The notes under the pieces: generated by a model
The model's input: the letters and a program-made list of their open reading frames with translations, nothing else
What the model was told of the DNA's origin: nothing
Databases searched by the model: none
Origin: Candidatus Scatomorpha intestinavium
GTDB lineage: Bacteria; Bacillota; Clostridia; Oscillospirales; Oscillospiraceae
DNA length: 49,303 nt
NCBI GenBank assembly: GCA_018712985.1
Contig: DVGA01000042.1
Coordinates: forward strand, 1-49,303
Reading direction: 5' to 3'
In this document: positions 37,598 through 46,115 of the stretch, piece after piece
Position numbering within the stretch: the first letter of the stretch is position 1
Layout of the letters: the number at the start of each line of letters is the position of its first letter
Position numbers and translations under genes: made by a program

Positions 37598-38599
37598 TCA
37601 GAGCTCCATGGTCGCGCAGGCGTTCAGGTCCGCCCCGGCCCGCGCGCCTGCGAGGAATTCGTAATAGCCCTGCGAGCCTATCATGGCCGCATTGTCCCCG
37701 CAGAGCCTCAGCGGAGGTATGTAGAGCCTGTCGCCCGAGCGCTCGGCCGCGGCGGCGAAATCCCGGCGGATGCGCGAATTGGCGGCAACGCCGCCGGCCA
37801 CGGCTATCTTGCCGTAGCCCAGCTCCTTCGCCGCGGCCATGGTGCGCGGGACCAGGCTCTCGCTCACTGCACGGCAGAAGCTGGCCGCGAGCGAGGCGCG
37901 GTCTATCTCCTCCCCGCGCTGCTCAGCGGTGTGGACAAGGTTTATCACCGCGGTCTTCAGCCCGGAGAAGCTCATCTCATACGGCATGCCCTCCACATGG
38001 CCTATGGGGAGAGGGTATTTCCGGTCGTCCCCGCCCTGGGAGAGTTCGTCGAGCGGCTTCCCGCCGGGATACGGCAGGCCGAGCACGCGCGCCGTCTTGT
38101 CGAAGCACTCGCCGGCGGCGTCGTCCCTCGTGGCGCCGAGGACGCGCATGTCGGTGTACCCGCGCACGTCCACGAGCATGGTGTTCCCGCCGGAGATGGC
38201 AAGGCAGAGGAAGGGCGGCTCGAGCTCCGGGAAGGCGAGGTAGTTCGCCGCTATGTGCCCGCGGATGTGGTGCACCGGCACGAGCGGCACGTTCAGCGCC
38301 AGCGCCGCGGCCTTTGCGAAATTCACGCCCACGAGCAGCGCGCCGATGAGCCCCGGCGCGTAAGTCACCGCCACGGCGCCTATATCCCGGCGCGAAACGC
38401 CCGTCGTGTCCAGCGCGCGCTGGGCAAGGTAGCTTATCACTTCCGCGTGGCTGCGCGAGGCTATCTCCGGCACCACGCCGCCGTATACGGCGTGCAGGTC
38501 CGCCTGGGAAAAAATCTGGTCGGTAAGCACCTCGCGCCCGTCGCGCACCAGCGCCACGGCGGTCTCGTCGCAGGAGGTCTCCACTGAAAGTATGATCAT
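37598..38599 (-). CDS. tsaD: tRNA N6-threonylcarbamoyladenosine synthase subunit TsaD
   Basis: A 333-residue ASKHA-fold enzyme starting I-L-S-V-E-T-S-C-D-E-T-A. The metal site is H-H-I-R-G-H, and S-G-G-N-T and V-A-G-G-V-A-A-N-S-R are family blocks. It makes t6A37 in ANN-decoding tRNAs with TsaB, TsaC and TsaE, none of which is inside this window. Its ATG overlaps the rimI stop (ATGA). Confidence 0.95.
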   Translation of the reverse strand: MIILSVETSCDETAVALVRDGREVLTDQIFSQADLHAVYGGVVPEIASRSHAEVISYLAQRALDTTGVSRRDIGAVAVTYAPGLIGALLVGVNFAKAAALALNVPLVPVHHIRGHIAANYLAFPELEPPFLCLAISGGNTMLVDVRGYTDMRVLGATRDDAAGECFDKTARVLGLPYPGGKPLDELSQGGDDRKYPLPIGHVEGMPYEMSFSGLKTAVINLVHTAEQRGEEIDRASLAASFCRAVSESLVPRTMAAAKELGYGKIAVAGGVAANSRIRRDFAAAAERSGDRLYIPPLRLCGDNAAMIGSQGYYEFLAGARAGADLNACATMEL

Positions 38600-39048
38600 G
38601 CCTGTCCCTCTCTCAGAAAAAGTGTCATTATAACAGCGTCCTCGGCCGGGCGCTCGTAATACCCCGGCCGGACGCCCACGCGCTCATAGCCCTCGCCCTC
38701 ATAGAGCGCGATGGCGGCGGCGTTCGAGCTCCTTGCCTCGAGCGTCAGGAAGGCGAGCCCGAGCCGCTCCGCCCGCGCCCTCAGCTCCCTGAGCAGCGCA
38801 CGGGCGACGCCGCGGCGGCGGTATTCCGGCGCGGTGCAGACGTTGCCTATATAGCCCTCGTCCAGCACGTACTGCGCCCCGGCGTAGCCCGCGAGCGCGC
38901 CGCCGTCCGCCTCCGCCGCGAGCATTATGAATTGTCCACCGCCGAGATAGGCCTCTATCGCCTCCCTCGGCCAGGGCTCGGAGAAGCAGCGCCTCTCGAG
39001 CTCCTCTATCTGCGGAAGGTCCGCCATATCCGCTTCACGTATCTTCAT
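38596..39048 (-). CDS. rimI: Ribosomal protein S18 alanine N-acetyltransferase
   Basis: A 150-residue GNAT acetyltransferase with acetyl-CoA motif R-R-R-G-V-A-R-A-L-L, V-C-T-A-P-E-Y before it, and E-A-R-S-S-N-A-A-A-I-A-L-Y-E-G-E-G-Y, the RimI signature. It normally acetylates the N-terminus of S18. The start at 39048 lies inside the end of the preceding gene (14-base overlap). The rimI-tsaD neighbourhood is common, which supports the assignment over a generic GNAT. Confidence 0.85.
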   Translation of the reverse strand: MKIREADMADLPQIEELERRCFSEPWPREAIEAYLGGGQFIMLAAEADGGALAGYAGAQYVLDEGYIGNVCTAPEYRRRGVARALLRELRARAERLGLAFLTLEARSSNAAAIALYEGEGYERVGVRPGYYERPAEDAVIMTLFLREGQA

Positions 39049-39841
39049 CGTCTTCAGCCCCCAAAAGCTCGTCAAGCAGGGCGGCGACCTCCCGCTCAAC
39101 CCTGTCGGCGGCGCGCTGCCAGCCGAAGAGCGTGTCCAGCGCCGGAGGGGCGATGTCCGTCTCGCCGAGGCAGAGCAGCCTCTCGTCAAAGGCGGGATAC
39201 GCCTCCGCGAGGGCGTCCGCCTGCGCCTCCGTCATGCAGAGCGCGACGTCGTACCTCCCGAGGAGCTCGGGAGTGACCGCCTCCGGCACGTATCCTGATA
39301 TGTCCGCGCCCCAGCGGGCCGCGGCCTTCGCGGCCTTCGGGTTCACGCGCTCCGATGCGCGGAAGGCCCCCGCCGCGGCGCATGGGATCTCCTCCCCGGC
39401 CTCGCTGCGGAAGAGCGCCGCCGCCAGCGGCGCGAGGCCGGCGCCGTCCTCGTCCACGAACAGGATACTGTCCGCCTCAACCGGCTCCGCGAGCCCGGCG
39501 AGCAGCTCGGCCACGTGCTGCTCGTCCCATTTTTCAAGGCTGCGGTCCCCCGCCAGGCTCTCCACGTGGTGCGTCAGCTCGTGCTTGAGCGTTTTCGTCA
39601 GCTCCTTGCGCCACTTCTCCGGCCCGTCGGAGCGGTGGGCGGCACGAAAGGAGCCATAGTAGATCTCAATATAGCGCCCGAGCTGGTTCACGTTGTACGT
39701 GCCCATTACGAGCAGGCCGTTCTGGTCCGTTTTCCGCGCGGGTAGCAGGTTCACCCCGCCGTTCAGGCGCTCGAAAATCTCCGGCGGCAGGCTCTCGGCG
39801 GCCTCGTCGAGCATTTTCGCCGCCTCTTCAAACGTTACCAT
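39035..39841 (-). CDS. Zincin-like metallopeptidase fused to a degenerate LMW tyrosine-phosphatase domain
   Basis: A 268-residue two-domain protein. Residues 1-115 match the short zincin-like metallopeptidase family, with H-E-L-T-H at 87-91 and a later Glu/Asp-rich helix. Residues 125-262 follow the low-molecular-weight phosphotyrosine phosphatase fold from I-L-F-V onward. The catalytic loop C-x5-R-S has become D130-E-D-G-A-G-L136-A: the nucleophile Cys, the Arg and the Ser are all lost. The phosphatase part cannot be a normal phosphatase and may be a binding module. Its ATG shares one base with the polA stop. Partner and substrate are unknown. Confidence 0.8.
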   Translation of the reverse strand: MVTFEEAAKMLDEAAESLPPEIFERLNGGVNLLPARKTDQNGLLVMGTYNVNQLGRYIEIYYGSFRAAHRSDGPEKWRKELTKTLKHELTHHVESLAGDRSLEKWDEQHVAELLAGLAEPVEADSILFVDEDGAGLAPLAAALFRSEAGEEIPCAAAGAFRASERVNPKAAKAAARWGADISGYVPEAVTPELLGRYDVALCMTEAQADALAEAYPAFDERLLCLGETDIAPPALDTLFGWQRAADRVEREVAALLDELLGAEDDEDT

Positions 39842-42408
39842 CAGTGCGCCTCCGCCCAGGAGCGGCCGCAGTGCGCCTCCGCCGTCAGCGGCACGGAGAG
39901 CTGCGCAGCGCTCTCCATCTCTTCAGTGAGCAGCCCGCGGACGCGCTCCGCCTCCTCCTCGGGGCACTCGGCGATGAGCTCGTCGTGCACCTGAAGTATG
40001 AGCCTCGAGCGCAGGCCCTCCTCCCTGAGGCGGCGGCCGACGTTCACCATCGCCAGCTTTATGATGTCCGCCGCGGTGCCCTGTATCGGCATGTTGCGCG
40101 CCACGCGCTCGCCGAAGGCCCTCGTGTTGCGGTTTGCGCTCTTCAGCTCCGGCATCGGCCTCCTGCGCCCATAGAGCGTGGAGACATACCCGTTCTCCTT
40201 CGCCTCTGCTATCACGCGCTCCATATACTCGCGCACGCCGTGGTACTTCTCCAGATAGGCGTCGATATACGCCTGCGCCTCCCTCGGCCGGACGCCGATG
40301 TCCTGCGCGAGCGAAAAGGCGGAGATGCCGTACACTATGCCGAAATTCACCGCCTTGGCGTGGCTGCGCATCTGCGGCGTGACCTCGCCGAGCGGGACGC
40401 CGAACACCTGCGAGGCGGTGACGGCGTGTATGTCCTCACCGGTCAGGAAGGCGTTTTTCATCGTCTCGTCGCCGGAGATGTGCGCGAGGATGCGCAGCTC
40501 TATCTGGCTGTAGTCCGCGTCAACAAGGACGCTGCCCTCCGGCGCAACGAACATCTTGCGTATCTCCCCGCCGAGCTCGCGCCGGACGGGGATGTTCTGC
40601 AAATTCGGCTCCGTGCTCGAAATGCGCCCCGTGGCGGTGACGGTCATCTTGAAATTCGTGTGTATCCGCCCGTCCGGCGAGATGACCTTTATCAGCCCGT
40701 CGGCATAGGTGCTCTTCAGCTTTGTCAGCATCCTGTAGTCGAGTATCCCGGAGATTATCGGGTGCTTGCCCACGAGCCTTTCGAGCACGTCGGCGTTGGT
40801 GCTCCAGCCGGTCTTGGTCTTTTTGCCCGCGGGGAGCATCAGCTCCTCGAACAGGACCTCGCCGAGCTGCTTTGGCGAGTTGATGTTGAATTTGTGCCCC
40901 GCCTGGGCCCAGATGTCCTGCTGCAGGCGGTCTATGCCGCCGGTCAGGCTCTCACCGAAGTCCGCGAGCGCGCGGCGGTCCACAAGGAAGCCCTTGTGCT
41001 CCATCTCCGCGAGAACGGAGCAGAGCGGCAGCTCTATTTTATAATACAGCTCCTTCGCCCCGGCCTCCTCCATCTTCGCGTCCATCGCCGGGACAAGCTC
41101 GTATATCGCCTGCGCCTCCGGCAGCGCGCCCGTGCCGAGGTGCCTTGCGGCGAGGCGTTCTGTGGCGTAGCCGCTCTCGGTCGGGTCGAGGACGTATCCT
41201 GCCAGCGCCGTGTCGAAAATAAAGCCCTCCGTGCTCAGGCCCTCTCCGAGCAGCTCGCGCATTAAATCCTTTATGTCATGCCCGGCCTTTTTCACGCCCG
41301 GGGAGAACAGCGCGCGCAGCACGCGCTCGTGCCCCTCGCCGTTTTCCGCCCAGCGGGAGGCGAACAGCGCCTTACCATCGCAGAGCGTGAGCTCCGTCAG
41401 CCCCTCTCCGGTCAGGACGGCCACGTATTCCGCACCCTCTATGCGCGCTATGGCCTCCGCCGCCGGCAGCGCGCCGAGGTCGGGCAGCGCAGCCTCCTCC
41501 GCCGCGGCCGCCTCCTGCGCGTTTTCGTCCTCCCCCGGCGGGGCGAGTCCCCATTTTTCTATAAAGCGGTTGAAGCCGAGCCTGGTGAACAGCCCGTACA
41601 GCCCGGGCCGGAAGTCCCTGTCCCAGCGCAGGGCCTCCGGATCTGCCTCCACCGGCGCGTCGCAGTGTATCGTGGCGAGCTCATAGCTCATCCGCGCGCT
41701 ATCCTCGCCCCCGGCGAGCTTTTTGCGCACGGAATCGCGTATGTCCAGCGTGTCTATCTGCGAATATATGGCGTCTATCCCGCCGAAGCGGCGCACAAGG
41801 TCGAGCGCGGTCTTTTCGCCTATCCCCGGCACGCCGGGGATGTTGTCGGAGGCGTCCCCCATCAGGGCCTTCAAATCCACCATCAGCGGCGGGGCGAAGC
41901 CGTATTCCTCCTCAAACCGCGCGGTGTCGTACAGCGCCGTCTCCTCCCGGCCCATCCGGGACTTCACAAAGCGCACGGCGGTGCCGCCGCCGATGAGCTG
42001 GAAGCTGTCCCGGTCGCCGGTGACTATCTCGCAGCTCCAGCCCGCGGCGGCGCACTGCTTCGCCGCCGTGCCGAGTATGTCGTCCGCCTCCCAGCCCGGA
42101 GTCTCGAGCCGGCGGATGCCCATCTCGTCGAGCATCTCCTTGAGTATGGGCATCTGGACGGCCAGGTCGTCCGGCATGGGCTTGCGCTGGGCCTTGTACC
42201 CGGCGTATTGCCTGTGCCGGAACGTCGGCTCCGGCAGGTCAAAGGCCACGCAGAGCGCGTCCGGCGCGCTCTCGTCCAGCAGGCGCTGCAAAATTGCGGC
42301 AAAGCCGTAAACGGCGTTGGTCGGCGTTCCGTCCGGCGCGTTGAGCTGCCGGACGCCGTAATACGCCCTGTTTACTATGCTGTTGCCGTCCAGTATCATG
42401 AGCTTCAT
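39841..42408 (-). CDS. polA: DNA polymerase I
   Basis: An 855-residue Pol I. The N-terminal 5'-3' exonuclease (about 1-290) has W-E-A-D-D-I-L-G and G-D-A-S-D-N-I-P-G-V-P-G-I-G. The middle domain has the 3'-5' exonuclease fold but no intact D-E-D catalytic set, as in Bacillus. The polymerase domain shows motif A D-Y-S-Q-I-E-L-R, motif B K-A-V-N-F-G-I-V-Y-G and motif C V-H-D-E-L. It fills gaps after excision repair and matures Okazaki fragments, fitting the uvrB operon. The ATG overlaps the capA stop (ATGA). Confidence 0.96.
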   Translation of the reverse strand: MKLMILDGNSIVNRAYYGVRQLNAPDGTPTNAVYGFAAILQRLLDESAPDALCVAFDLPEPTFRHRQYAGYKAQRKPMPDDLAVQMPILKEMLDEMGIRRLETPGWEADDILGTAAKQCAAAGWSCEIVTGDRDSFQLIGGGTAVRFVKSRMGREETALYDTARFEEEYGFAPPLMVDLKALMGDASDNIPGVPGIGEKTALDLVRRFGGIDAIYSQIDTLDIRDSVRKKLAGGEDSARMSYELATIHCDAPVEADPEALRWDRDFRPGLYGLFTRLGFNRFIEKWGLAPPGEDENAQEAAAAEEAALPDLGALPAAEAIARIEGAEYVAVLTGEGLTELTLCDGKALFASRWAENGEGHERVLRALFSPGVKKAGHDIKDLMRELLGEGLSTEGFIFDTALAGYVLDPTESGYATERLAARHLGTGALPEAQAIYELVPAMDAKMEEAGAKELYYKIELPLCSVLAEMEHKGFLVDRRALADFGESLTGGIDRLQQDIWAQAGHKFNINSPKQLGEVLFEELMLPAGKKTKTGWSTNADVLERLVGKHPIISGILDYRMLTKLKSTYADGLIKVISPDGRIHTNFKMTVTATGRISSTEPNLQNIPVRRELGGEIRKMFVAPEGSVLVDADYSQIELRILAHISGDETMKNAFLTGEDIHAVTASQVFGVPLGEVTPQMRSHAKAVNFGIVYGISAFSLAQDIGVRPREAQAYIDAYLEKYHGVREYMERVIAEAKENGYVSTLYGRRRPMPELKSANRNTRAFGERVARNMPIQGTAADIIKLAMVNVGRRLREEGLRSRLILQVHDELIAECPEEEAERVRGLLTEEMESAAQLSVPLTAEAHCGRSWAEAH

Positions 42409-43709
42409 TGGGCAGTCTCCTCCGCGGGAAATTCAAGCGGGCCGAAAATGCGCCCGCAGTCGTCAAGCGAGGTCAGAAGCCGCGTGTACATCCCCGGCGT
42501 GATAACGCCGCGGTCGTCCCCGGCCTCATATCCGGCAATCGCCTCTTCGAGGTCCCACAGCCGGCAGCGCCAGGGCGCATCGGCTATGCCGTAATCATAG
42601 AGGTCTATCATTATCATCGGCGTATACTCCGCCGCGGTTATCTCCGTCTCGCCCGTATAGGGGTCCTTCGTCAGCTCTATGTTCACCGCGGCGGTGAGGT
42701 CGGTATAGGCCCGGTTCTGGCCGGAGATCAGGTTGCCGAGGCTGTATACGAGGAAGCAGGTGCGCTCTTTTCCGTCCTCGTCCGTGACGCGGCGGAGCTC
42801 CATCGGCTCCGGGACGTGCGGATGCCCGCCTATTATTATATCCGCGCCGTTTTCAAACAGGAAGTCGGCCAGCTCCTTCTGATACTGCGTCGGGCCGGTC
42901 AGGTATTCCGCGCCCCAGTGCATGGTGACCACTATTTTGTCCGGCTCCATGGCCTTCGCCGCTTCGAGGTCGGCGGAGAGCATGTCCCAGTCGGCGTCCG
43001 TGCAGTAGGTCAGGTAGTCCCTGGCGTAGACGTTCAGGTAGTACGTCTCGTCATACAGCGGGAAGCCGTTCGTGCCGTAGGTGTAGTCGAGGAAGGCTAT
43101 TTTTATGCCGTTTATGTCCTTCAGCAGCACGCCGCTCGTCTCCGCTCGCTCCTCCGCCGAGCGGTATGCCCCCACGTGGTCGAGCCCGGCATCGTCGAGC
43201 ACGTCGAGCGTGCGCACGAGCCCCTCGGCCCATGCGTCGAAGCCGTGGTTGCTGGCCATGTTCACAAGGTCGAAGCCCACCTCGGCCAGGGAATAGGCTA
43301 TGCCGTCCGGCGTGTGGAAGGTCGGATAGCCCGTCCAGTCCCCATCGCCGGTCAGCGCGGCCTCGAGGCAGCAGGTGGCGTAGTCGGCGGAGGATATCAG
43401 CTCCTGTACGTCCTCGAATATCGGCGCGTAGTCGTACGTCCCGTCCTCCTGCAGCGCCTCGTCGTTCAGCGAGGTGTGCATGACGAGGTCGCCGGCGAAG
43501 AGCAGCCTGGCCACGCTCGGCGTGGGCTCCGGGGTCGGCTCCGGCGTGGGCGTGGGAGTGGGCGCAGGGGCGGCGGACGGCGCGGCGGAGGGCGTCTCCT
43601 CCGCCTCCGGCGCGGGCAGAGCCGCGGGTCCCTCCGCCGGGGAGAGCATGTAGCTCCCCGCGAGCAGAAGCACCGCCGCAGTCAGGATCAAGGCCGCCGC
43701 CCTCTTCAT
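42405..43709 (-). CDS. CapA/PgsA-like metallophosphatase-fold protein
   Basis: A 434-residue exported protein with a signal peptide or anchor (1-22), a Pro/Thr/Glu-rich linker (about 28-65) and a CapA-type domain. The domain shows F-A-G-D-L-V-M-H, N-M-A-S-N-H-G-F-D, M-H-W-G-A-E-Y and G-G-H-P-H-V-P-E-P. The family contains poly-gamma-glutamate capsule components and many proteins of unknown role. No pgsBC genes are here, so capsule synthesis is not implied. The start may be ATG 43709 (one-base overlap with the uvrB stop) or GTG 43712 (GTGA overlap). Confidence 0.85.
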   Translation of the reverse strand: MKRAAALILTAAVLLLAGSYMLSPAEGPAALPAPEAEETPSAAPSAAPAPTPTPTPEPTPEPTPSVARLLFAGDLVMHTSLNDEALQEDGTYDYAPIFEDVQELISSADYATCCLEAALTGDGDWTGYPTFHTPDGIAYSLAEVGFDLVNMASNHGFDAWAEGLVRTLDVLDDAGLDHVGAYRSAEERAETSGVLLKDINGIKIAFLDYTYGTNGFPLYDETYYLNVYARDYLTYCTDADWDMLSADLEAAKAMEPDKIVVTMHWGAEYLTGPTQYQKELADFLFENGADIIIGGHPHVPEPMELRRVTDEDGKERTCFLVYSLGNLISGQNRAYTDLTAAVNIELTKDPYTGETEITAAEYTPMIMIDLYDYGIADAPWRCRLWDLEEAIAGYEAGDDRGVITPGMYTRLLTSLDDCGRIFGPLEFPAEETAQ

Positions 43710-45673
43710 CACTTTTCACCCCGCAGCTTTATAAGCTGATCGCGCAGCACGGCGGCGTACTCGAATTCGAGCATCTTGGCCGCTTCGCGCATCTTCTTTT
43801 CGAGCTTTGCTATCTCTTCCTTCCGCTCCGAGGCGGTCATCTTCACGCCGTCGGGCCGCTCGGCCTTTTCGGCCGCGCCGCCCGGCTCTATTATGCCGCG
43901 GACGCTCTTTATTATCGTCCTGGGCACTATGCCGTGCGCCTTGTTATACGCGTCCTGCTTGGCGCGGCGGCGCTCGGTCTCGTCGATCGCGGCGCGCATG
44001 CTCGGCGTCACCGCGTCGGCGTACATTATCACGAGGCCCTCGGCGTTGCGCGCCGCGCGGCCTATCGTCTGGATAAGGCTCGTCTCGCTGCGGAGGAAGC
44101 CCTCCTTGTCCGCGTCCAGTATGGCCACGAGGCTGACCTCCGGCAGATCCAGCCCCTCGCGCAGCAGGTTTATGCCCACGAGCACGTCGAACTCGCCGAG
44201 GCGCAGATCGCGGATTATCTCCATGCGCTCTATCGCGCCGATGTCGTGGTGCATATAGCGGCACTTTATGCCCCCGGCGGAGAGATAGGACGAGAGGTCC
44301 TCGGCCATGCGCTTCGTGAGCGTGGTGACGAGGGTCCGCTCGTTGCGCGCGATGCGCGCTTTTATCTCGTCCATCAGATCGTCTATCTGCCCCTCGACCG
44401 GGCGGACAGAGATCTCCGGGTCGAGCAGGCCGGTCGGGCGGATTATCTGCTCGACGATCTGCCCGGAGCGGGAGCGCTCATACTCCCCCGGCGTGGCGGA
44501 GACGTATATCGCCTGGCCTATTCGCTGCTGGAACTCCTCGAATTTCAGCGGCCGGTTGTCGAACGCGCTCGGCAGGCGGAAGCCGTACTCCACCAGCGTC
44601 TCCTTCCTCGCGCGGTCGCCGCGGTACATGGCCCGCACCTGCGGCAGCGTGACGTGGCTCTCGTCCACGAACAGCACGAAGTCCTTGGGGAAATAGTCGA
44701 GTAGGGTCATCGGCGCGCTGCCGGGCGCCCTGCCGGATATTATCCGGCTGTAGTTCTCGATGCCCGAGCAGTAGCCGAGCTCGTTTATCATCTCGATGTC
44801 AAAGCTCGTGCGCTGCTCTATGCGCTGCGCCTCGAGCAGCTTGTCCTGGCTCTTGAAATACGCCACGCGCTCGTCGCACTCGCGGCGGATCTCCTTCACG
44901 GCGCGCTGCAGCTTCTCCTTTGGCGTTATATAGTGGCTGGCGGGGAAGATGGGTATGTTCGTCAGCCGCCTTATGACCTCGCCGGTGACGGTATTTATCT
45001 CGCTCACGCGGTCTATCTCGTCGCCGAAGAATTCAATGCGTATCGCGCTGTCCTTGTAGTACGCCGGCCAGACCTCCACCGTGTCGCCGCGCACCCTTAT
45101 CATATTGCGCTCGAAAGCTATGTCGTTGCGCTCGTACCTTATCTCGATCAGGCGCTTTATCAGCTCGTCCCGCGGTATCTCCAGCCCGACGCGGACGGGC
45201 ACCATCATTTTCTCAAAGTCCTCCGGCTCGCCGAGGCCGTAAATGCAGCTCACGGACGCGACGACCACCACGTCCCGCCGCTCGAGCAGCGAGGCCGTGG
45301 CAGAAAGGCGCAGCCGGTCGATCTCCTCGTTGGTCGAGGCGTCCTTTTCTATATAGGTATCCGTCGAGGGCACATACGCCTCCGGCTGATAGTAGTCGTA
45401 ATAGCTCACGAAGTACTCCACGGCGTTGTCCGGGAAAAACTCGCGGAACTCGGAGCACAGCTGCGCTGCAAGGGTCTTGTTGTGCGCCAGCACCAGCGTG
45501 GGGCGCTGTATGCGCTCTATCACCTTGGCCATGGTATAGGTCTTGCCGGAGCCGGTGACGCCGAGCAGCGTCTGTTCGTTCAGGCCGTTTTCTATGCCGG
45601 CGCTCAGTGCTTCTATTGCCTCCGGCTGGTCGCCGGAGGGGGAATAATCGCTCACGACGTGAAACTCAGGCAT
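43709..45673 (-). CDS. uvrB: Excinuclease ABC subunit B
   Basis: A 654-residue UvrB. It shows Walker A G-V-T-G-S-G-K-T, the beta-hairpin [16 protein letters not shown], the helicase motif Q-T-I-G-R-A-A-R-N and a C-terminal UVR domain for UvrC binding. It verifies damage in nucleotide excision repair. The ATG at 45673 has GGAGG 5 bases upstream; the farther TTG at 45685 overlaps it. A TAGAAT -10 with extended TG lies at 45704-45709, with no clear -35 and no LexA box recognised. It is the first gene of the operon ending at radC. Confidence 0.95.
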   Translation of the reverse strand: MPEFHVVSDYSPSGDQPEAIEALSAGIENGLNEQTLLGVTGSGKTYTMAKVIERIQRPTLVLAHNKTLAAQLCSEFREFFPDNAVEYFVSYYDYYQPEAYVPSTDTYIEKDASTNEEIDRLRLSATASLLERRDVVVVASVSCIYGLGEPEDFEKMMVPVRVGLEIPRDELIKRLIEIRYERNDIAFERNMIRVRGDTVEVWPAYYKDSAIRIEFFGDEIDRVSEINTVTGEVIRRLTNIPIFPASHYITPKEKLQRAVKEIRRECDERVAYFKSQDKLLEAQRIEQRTSFDIEMINELGYCSGIENYSRIISGRAPGSAPMTLLDYFPKDFVLFVDESHVTLPQVRAMYRGDRARKETLVEYGFRLPSAFDNRPLKFEEFQQRIGQAIYVSATPGEYERSRSGQIVEQIIRPTGLLDPEISVRPVEGQIDDLMDEIKARIARNERTLVTTLTKRMAEDLSSYLSAGGIKCRYMHHDIGAIERMEIIRDLRLGEFDVLVGINLLREGLDLPEVSLVAILDADKEGFLRSETSLIQTIGRAARNAEGLVIMYADAVTPSMRAAIDETERRRAKQDAYNKAHGIVPRTIIKSVRGIIEPGGAAEKAERPDGVKMTASERKEEIAKLEKKMREAAKMLEFEYAAVLRDQLIKLRGEK

Positions 45674-45703
45674 GACGTCCTCCAAAGCGTACTTTGTTTT
45701 TTA

Positions 45704-45709
45704 ATTCTA
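45704..45709 (-). promoter_or_regulatory. uvrB: Extended -10 candidate for uvrB
   Basis: TGTGATAGAAT on the minus strand: TAGAAT with an upstream TG. A -35 at the right distance is poor. A small inverted repeat, CAAAG-TACG-CTTTG, lies between it and the ribosome binding site. Confidence 0.45.
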
Positions 45710-45745
45710 TCACACCCTTTCCCAAAATGAAACCCCCAGGCTGCG

Positions 45746-46115
45746 GCGGGCAGCGCCCGCAGGCCACACTGCGTGTGGAGGCACCGGGCGACGCCCGGTG
45801 GCCAAGCTGCGCTTGGACGCATAGCGCGCCGGACTGCGTCCGGTGGCATAGCGCGGCCCGGAGGGCCGCGGGGCGGGCACAAGGGCGGGCCCTTGTAACC
45901 GCTTCTGAGAGATTTCTTTTGTCTTGCCAAAAAGAAATCTCTCAGAAAGACAATGCAGGGGCTCTCGCCCCTGCAATCGTTTTATAAGGGCTTTGCCCTT
46001 ATATTATCTGCCCGCCGCGCCTTGGCGCGGCGCTATGCCCCCACACGCAGTGTGGCCCGCGGGCGCTGCCCGCCGCGGCCCAAAAGGCCGCGCTATACCA
46101 CCGGCCGCTGGCCGG
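45746..46115. repeat. Largest hairpin array (copy D)
   Basis: The 419-base gap between uvrB and galM is nearly all inverted repeats. First block: GCGGGC-AGC-GCCCGC (45746), CCACAC-TGC-GTGTGG (45764), CCGGGC-GAC-GCCCGG (45784), CCAAGC-TGC-GCTTGG (45802), CCGGAC-TGC-GTCCGG (45829), GCGGCCC-GGA-GGGCCGC (45853) and ACAAGGG-CGGG-CCCTTGT (45879). Then an 18-bp hairpin (45903-45947), TGCAGGGGC/GCCCCTGCA (45954) and TATAAGGGC/GCCCTTATA (45983). Last block: CGCCGCGCC/GGCGCGGCG (46013), CCACAC-GCA-GTGTGG (46041), GCGGGC-GCT-GCCCGC (46059), GCGGCC/GGCCGC (46075) and CCGGCC-GCT-GGCCGG (46101-46115). The last lies inside galM. Confidence 0.85.

Noticed and set aside
45674-45720. LexA/SOS box before uvrB
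   Set aside because: No GAAC-N4-GTTC-like sequence; the only inverted repeat is the short CAAAG/CTTTG.
45746-46092. CRISPR array
   Set aside because: Units are palindromes of differing sequence and spacing with short linkers; there are no equal-length spacers and no cas genes.
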